Assembly (NCBI GenBank): GCA_016256075.1
Contig: SDVU01000535.1
Location: 1 to 12,486, forward strand
Length of the DNA stretch: 12,486 nt
Source of the DNA: Dictyocoela muelleri
Taxonomy: Eukaryota > Microsporidia
Direction of reading: 5' to 3'
In this document: in pieces, positions 7,724-12,486 of the stretch
How positions within the stretch are numbered: the stretch's first letter is position 1
Layout: the number at the start of each line of letters is the position of its first letter
Program-made: the position numbers and the translations under genes
The notes under the pieces: model-generated
What the model saw: only the letters and a program-made list of their open reading frames with translations
The model's database searches: none
What the model was told of the DNA's origin: nothing

Positions 7724-8504
7724 CGTTATTCGTTTTTTCAGCAGAGGTGAAAAATCCGGTTTTTCGACTAGAAAATAAAAATCAGGTTTTCCGACCAGAA
7801 AATAAAAATCTGTTTTTTCGACCAGAAAATTAAAACATATTTTACGACCAGTAGAAGAAACATAGGCTTTTACTATAGAGGGCATTTTCTATTTTTTTGT
7901 AAATTTAAAACAAGTTTTAATACTATAGTGGAACAACCGAAATTACTCTATAGTTATTGGTCTCTGAAGAAGACCTCAGTTATTTATAAAATAACAACTT
8001 TATAATCAAATCGGGGAACTTAAAGTTTATAATAAAGAGTTTTTTACCACATAATATCTATATATTATTTTTAAAAAGTAAATTTGTATGTAAAATGAAA
8101 TATCACAAAAATATTTATTCTGTGATTTTTTTTGAAAATTAAAAAAAAAAATATCAATTATTAAAATAAAACATTGGTTTTGCATATTCGATTTTGTTTA
8201 ATATGGAAGCAAAGGTATTAATAATAAAAAAAATAATATAAATCTACTAATTTATTATAAGATATTATCAAAACCTATTTAATTTTTATATATAATCATA
8301 AACAAATATATTTTTTTATAATGATTTAAAAAAAGTGTATATAATTATAAAAGCAAAGAAAATAATAAATATTATATAAATCCAACTATTGAAATTAAAT
8401 AAAAAAATGTCTGGATTTTTTATTTTCTGGTCTTAAACCTGTATTTTTAGTTTCTGGTCGAAAAACCGGATTTTTCACTTCTGGTGAAAAACACGGACAG
8501 CCAT
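7724..8504. mobile_element. Inverted-arm element with 27-bp subrepeats
   Basis: The left arm reads GTTTTTTCAGCAGAGGTGAA, then GAAAAATCCGGTTTTTCGAC, followed by units of AAATCNGGTTTTTCGACCAG type repeated every 27 bp. The right arm (8408-8504) is its reverse complement over about 95 bp. The left arm has extra units, out to about 7857. The centre is AT-rich, with two TACTATAG[A/T]GG strings (7866 and 7921) and no gene. It resembles a non-autonomous foldback or MITE-type element. The class is unknown. Confidence 0.65.
7745..7857 (+). repeat. 27-bp tandem repeat, about 4 units
   Basis: Four units of period 27 with core GGTTTTTCGACCAGAAAATA, the last one diverged. The minus strand translates as repeats such as FYFLVEKPD because 27 is a multiple of three. 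That is expected of any 27-bp repeat and does not show a protein. The 71-codon frame at 7670-7885 arises this way. Confidence 0.8.
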
Positions 8505-8582
8505 AAATCGATGAATCTGATAAACTTTTTAAAATTCACTATGATTTTTATAGTATTTCTTACCGGCCAGACATATCATAAC
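8505..8582 (+). repeat. Direct repeat, right copy (78 bp)
   Basis: Same orientation as 7648-7723, sharing CACTATGATTTTTATA and TTTCTTACCGG among other blocks. It follows directly after the right inverted arm. Confidence 0.85.
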
Positions 8583-8839
8583 GTCTTACAGAGAGTCTTT
8601 TTAAAAGTATATAACATATTTAAACACTCGACTAATCGTGAAAATTAAATATTTTGACTATTTTACGTTAATTTTTCTTACATCTAGTGAATGGCAGAAC
8701 AAAAATCAAATTTATGTTTCTATTCGAAAACAAAACTTCAATTAACCAGTACATAAAAATTTTAATCATAATCATTAAATCAAAGTTAAACAAAAAAATT
8801 ACAATTTTTCTATTTCTACATAGATTTTAATAATGATAT
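8583..8839. other. AT-rich gap, nothing recognised
   Basis: About 260 bp between the direct repeat and the LTR of element B. No motif, repeat or reading frame stands out. Confidence 0.6.
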
Positions 8840-9117
8840 TGTCCTGGGACTCACCAGGACGATGGCCATCATGATAATTTAAATAAAAAGATCGTGTATA
8901 ATTTTTATTAAAAAATATTTATTCTTCTTCGAAAACTCATTTCCTCAATATAATTCGCTTATTTATAGTTTTAATTAAAAAAAAAATCAATTGATGAAAA
9001 TATTTTCCTCCTTTTTAATTAATAAGTTAAAAATCAAAAAATAATTAAAATCAAAAGTTTAAAAATTTAACTGGTTCTAGAAGTTTTCCACAATTTAGTG
9101 CTGGCTGAGCATGTACA
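8840..9117 (-). repeat. 3' LTR of fossil B (278 bp candidate)
   Basis: The minus-strand start TGTACATGCTCAGCC lies immediately after the polypurine tract. The proposed end is ACA at 8840, giving the TGT...ACA ends usual for LTRs. A TATA-like CTATAAATA (8960-8968) and an AATAAA signal (8918-8923) fall inside, in order. A GTCCTGG/CCAGGAC stem-loop (8841-8860) next to the perfect palindrome GATGGCCATC (8861-8870) sits at the end. The start is firm. The end is inferred without the second LTR. Confidence 0.65.
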
Positions 9118-9130
9118 TCCTCCCCTATCT
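9118..9130 (-). promoter_or_regulatory. Polypurine tract of fossil B
   Basis: The minus strand reads AGATAGGGGAGGA directly before TG of the LTR. In this family such a tract primes plus-strand DNA synthesis. Confidence 0.75.
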
Positions 9131-10130
9131 TAAATAATTTGATATTTCTTATTGAGAATTTTGAAATCTTGTTAACTCACGAATATAAACGGTATTTCCA
9201 CTTCTGCTAAGTTTGCCTATTCTAAATGAACCTATCTTTTTACTATTAATTTTATCCTGATCAAATATATTTTTTTAAACTATATCGTCAACATTATAAT
9301 TGATTGAAGAACATAATTCTTTGTTATTTCATATTTTTTGTTGTTGTTTAATTTTTTCTGTTATTAAATCGTCGTTAATAATGAATTTAGCGTCATTGGT
9401 TTCTAATAAAAGTTTCTTGAAAAAAATATCATAAGGTTAACTTCCTATTGTTGAATTTGATGTTAAATTAATCCTAGTATAAATATCATCCATTGCTTGA
9501 GAAAGTGAGTTTTTCGACTAAAGCGGAAAGCTGCTGAAATTTCTCTATTAATTCTTTCGATTATGGCAATTCCTGTAGGATTATATGGCGCTGTAAATAT
9601 ATGATGTATATTGTATTTTTTCATTAAACTCGAGAAGTTCATGGACCCAAATTATCTTCCATTATCTGTTAATATTTTCATGTGTATAGAATATTTTGAT
9701 TGCCACATACGCTCAAGTGATCTAGTTACTGTTTATGAATGTATATTATAAATAAAATCGATTCCTGTATATCTTTTAAATAGATCGGTAGCAACTAAAA
9801 TATAAAAATCTTTTATTTTGATTCTCATTTCGCAGTGTAATGTCCTAATGGTCTTTTTAAATAAAAAAATATAATTTCATTTCTTTTGTATGATTCTGTC
9901 ACATATTTAGCTGATACAGAACTTATTTTATAAGATTTTTCACATTGACATAAGTTACAGGACTTACAAATATCATTTATTAGTTTCTTCATACCTTAGA
10001 TTTTTAGATAAATTTTGTCGTATTAAAATCTTATTCTTACCTGGATGTACTAAAAGTAAATGTAGATTTTTCATTTTTTCAAATAAAATTTGACTGTTAA
10101 TTGAAGATTTTGAATACTCAAGATATTTTT
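9131..10130 (-). pseudogene. Fossil B: integrase
   Basis: NDICKSCNLCQCEK (about 9935-9982) marks the CxxC end of the zinc-binding domain. LTDNG (about 9660-9677) marks the second catalytic Asp, and IERINREIS (about 9537-9566) the catalytic Glu region. A C-terminal block SFRIGKLSRSGNTVYIREL (about 9180-9235) resembles the small barrel after the core. The domain inserts element DNA. Broken repeatedly. Confidence 0.8.
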
Positions 10131-10690
10131 TCATCATTTATTTTGTAATTATTTCAAGAGGGTTTTTGCGTTTGAATTCGTTACATTTAATAATTGTTTA
10201 TTGAGATAATAAATCGACTTCATTGTCGTTTATTCCCATTATATGCCTTATTTCGTAATCGAACTCCTCTAAAATGAGAAGCCATGATTCATTCTTTTTG
10301 ATAAATCACCTTTGAATGTTAAATTTATATTATCTGTCATAATGATTATTTTAGAACCAAAAATTATTGTTTTAAAATGCTTCTGAAATTGCAAATGTTT
10401 CTTTTTTCATTATGGTGTAGTTCTTCTCAGAGACACTTAACTTCCTACTATAAAATCCCACAAATTTTACTTCTTGTAAAAGCATCGATCCAATCCTTAT
10501 ATATGAAGAATCACTTTTTAGTTGAAAAGTTTTGCACAAGTCCGGATAGTGTAATAAAGGCTGCTTTTTTTTCTATAAATTTTATATAATTCAGATTGAT
10601 CATTATTGTTCAAATGTAATGATTTGTTTTTTATTTTCAGTTTAACATAAAATTTGGATATTTTTTCAGAAATATTTGAAATATATGGGT
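10130..10690 (-). pseudogene. Fossil B: RNase H
   Basis: The region lies between reverse transcriptase and integrase, where Ty3/gypsy RNase H belongs. A MTDNINLTFKGDLSKR block (about 10290-10345) matches the TDxxxL position. Other RNase H landmarks are too decayed to place firmly. A 70-codon plus-strand frame at 10377-10589 is its antisense shadow. Broken. Confidence 0.65.
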
Positions 10691-11400
10691 GAAACCATTT
10701 TATAAATCCTAGATTTTTTTCTAGTCGATTTTTCGTTTTTATAGTTTTGACTTTAGAATTATCAAATTTTGATAAATCAGGTTTTATTTTGTGTTCTGTT
10801 ATTATGTTTCCTAAAAAAAACTTGTTTCACATCAAACTGACATTTTTCGAAATTGATTTAAAATCCATTATCATATAAAGTTCTAAAAACGCTCATAACA
10901 TGTTTAACATGTGTATTAATATCCGGAGATGCCATTAATATATCATCAAAATAGGCATAAATATTGGGTAGGTTTTTAAGAATTTTTCCTATGCAAATCT
11001 GAAAGGTATATGGTGCGTTAGTCAGCCCAAAGGGTATTCTTTTAAAGACATAAGTGATACTCATTACCCTAACCCTGTTTTAGGCACATCACCCATTCTA
11101 TTTTAATTTGTTAAAATCCTTGTTGGTATCATTTTTTTTAAATATCTCATCCCGTGCAGACTTGCAAACATTTCGGATCTTTTCGTATGTAAGTTGTGTG
11201 ATTTTTTTGTAATGGCTTTATATTCCTATAATAAACTATCAATCTTAATTTCAAGTTTGCTTTCTTAATGAAAAAGGCAATGATATATATATGTGTGTAG
11301 AGTAAGATATCTCAATAATCTCATCTCTGGTCAACTTATGTAGTTTTCTTTAACTTCATCTCTTAAAACCAATTGAACGTAGTATTCGGAATTAGGTGAC
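10690..11400 (-). pseudogene. Fossil B: reverse transcriptase
   Basis: The clean stretch at 10858-11064 shows FKRIPFGLTNAPYTFQ, the RMPFGLxNAPxxFQ block of Ty3/gypsy. YAYFDDILMAS, the catalytic DD box, follows at about 10939-10953. Further on are FFLGNIITEHKIKPD and IKWFHPYISNISEKI, typical of the end of the palm and the thumb/connection. Upstream blocks are recognisable but decayed. The enzyme copies element RNA to DNA. Confidence 0.9.
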
Positions 11401-11599
11401 TTGAACTTACCTACCAATTCGATTTCGTGTCATAATACTTCAACTTTTCCAATTTCGCAATTCCTTCTCCTATAATAAGATACAATATCGTCAAGCTCAT
11501 ACGTTGTGTTCTTTGTTTCAAATATTCGAGTTTTTTTGATAATTTCATCATCACATTGAGAGAGTTTCTGACGTCCATTATTCAGTTCATATTAAAAAC

Positions 11600-11965
11600 C
11601 CTCGATATTTATAATATCATTTCTGACATCTAAGATTATATTATTTTCAAACATGAAATCCATTCCCATAATTAATTTGTAATTAAGTTTATTATAAACA
11701 TAAAATTTATCGTTAATCACTCGGCTCTTATCTTCAAATAGGTAAAAATCTTGATATATGTAGAAATTAGTGTGATTTTTATATACAGAGCTAATTCCAC
11801 AGTTTTTCTTTGAAAAGATATGTCACTTTTTGGAAATATTTTCTAATATTTCGTCTTAAATATAATTTAAATCTGACCCGGTATTTAAAAGGGCTTCGTA
11901 TTGTTTATTTTCAAATTTATCTGGAATAATTACGGTTTTCGAAGGTGGTAAAGGTTAACTAAGAG
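11600..11965 (-). pseudogene. Fossil B: aspartic protease
   Basis: EALLNTGSDLNYI (about 11866-11900) is the active-site region of retroviral-type aspartic proteases, usually ALLDTGS. LIMGMDFMFENNIILDV (about 11625-11675) matches the later LGxDFL block. It would have cut the polyprotein. Broken. Confidence 0.8.
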
Positions 11966-11989
11966 AATTTATCTTCTTGTTTTCGGTCT

Positions 11990-12486
11990 CCTTTGTTCTC
12001 TTTTGGTATTGTTTTGCTTACGGCATTCTGAATTGTCATGAGAATTAGTTTAGTTTAAAAACAATATTTTATTTTTTCATTATTATTTTCTCGACTATGG
12101 CGGTTACTATGCATCTTATATAATTTACGATTTTTATTATCTGGCTTTTAATTTGCATATGAATTCTGTGTGTTCTTTCGCATCATTTCAATAAGCACGA
12201 GTTCGATTGTGAAGATAGAGTTATATATGTGATGAAAGTATTTTTTAAAAAATTTAGATAATTCTAAATTTGTTGTGTATTCAAGTCCATAAAAAATGCC
12301 TCTTGTATTTTTTGTACAATAAGATTTTCAACCCAGCCCACGCATACGCCAAGTTTTTGGCTACAAATTACAATATCGTGAAGATACTTTCTGATGGTGT
12401 AAAAATCTCGGTTCTCACCCGGTTTAGTCTAACCCTAAAGTCATATTGAGAAGAGAAACGACAATATTGAAACATAAGCGAAATTT
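11990..12486 (-). pseudogene. Fossil B: gag-like region with zinc-knuckle remnant
   Basis: Upstream of the protease is a basic, Asn/Lys-rich region such as RKLYKMHSNRHSRENNNEK. Near 12010-12055 the string SHDNSECRKQNN resembles the HxxxxC half of a CCHC zinc knuckle of nucleocapsid. Further upstream are helical stretches with no clear motif. Placement before the protease fits gag. It continues past the window edge. Broken. Confidence 0.55.

Larger units (their letters stand above)
8840..12486 (-). mobile_element. Ty3/gypsy LTR retroelement fossil B (5' end outside window)
   Basis: On the minus strand the order is gag-like region with zinc knuckle, aspartic protease, reverse transcriptase, RNase H, integrase, polypurine tract and LTR. 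That is the Ty3/gypsy (Metaviridae) arrangement. The 3' end is inside the window; the start of gag and the 5' LTR are not. It is heavily broken, with dozens of breaks across the coding part, and has no long frame left. The longest clean stretch is 68 codons of reverse transcriptase. No other element seems to have inserted into the visible part, so it is probably younger than fossil A. Confidence 0.9.

Noticed and set aside
7670-7885. 71-codon frame with repeated FYFLVEKPD
   Set aside because: The repeat is a 27-bp DNA repeat, so every frame gives a 9-residue repeat. Most of the frame lies in an inverted arm of an element, with no start context or domain.
10377-10589. 70-codon plus-strand frame
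   Set aside because: It is antisense to the RNase H region of fossil B and has no motif.
11067-11076. CCCTAACCCT resembles vertebrate-type telomere repeat
   Set aside because: Only about one and a half units occur, inside the reverse transcriptase region of fossil B. There is no array.

Overview
This is a very AT-rich eukaryotic window that looks like a transposon graveyard. I find no intact host gene, no rRNA and no credible functional tRNA. Nearly all recognisable coding similarity is to decayed Ty3/gypsy-type retroelements on the minus strand. The rest is tRNA-derived SINE-like sequence, small inverted-repeat elements and tandem repeats. The compact AT-rich style and the mix of Ty3/gypsy polymerases with integrase fossils would suit a repeat-rich microsporidian. 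Other AT-rich eukaryotes cannot be excluded, so the taxon call is weak.

Layout from left to right. Positions 1-120 hold the head of a tRNA-derived repeat pointing left. About 228-1260 holds a minus-strand integrase fossil with a HHCC zinc-binding region and part of a DDE core, including the longest open stretch in the window (568-1068). About 1370-4315 holds an old minus-strand Ty3/gypsy polymerase remnant (element A). Its RNase H region is split by a 1.25 kb insertion (2175-3426) flanked by an 11-bp target duplication. The insertion opens exactly with a second copy of the tRNA-derived repeat and carries an A-rich tail and a stem-loop. A related stem-loop with an A-rich tail lies in inverted orientation near its other end.

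Positions 4318-6713 form a large nested palindromic region. Its outer arms are AT-rich 22-bp satellite units whose orientation flips across the centre. Its inner arms are a second 22-bp repeat family built on GTTATAGACC. The inner element (4625-6022) has inverted ends and a candidate 10-bp target duplication. A 0.17 kb MITE-like element (4341-4517) sits in the left satellite arm, and a block of about 0.3 kb with a near-perfect 25-bp palindrome interrupts the right one. At 6714 there is an isolated end resembling pogo/Tigger termini. Positions 7648-8582 hold another odd structure: a 0.78 kb element with long inverted arms made of 27-bp units, bracketed by 76-78 bp direct repeats.

From 8840 to the end of the window lies a second, more complete minus-strand Ty3/gypsy fossil (element B). 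It has a 3' LTR with TG...CA ends, an adjacent polypurine tract, and integrase, RNase H, reverse transcriptase, protease and gag-like regions in the expected order. Its 5' end and 5' LTR lie outside the window. It is heavily decayed. No genes work together here; the interest lies in the nested insertions and repeat architecture.
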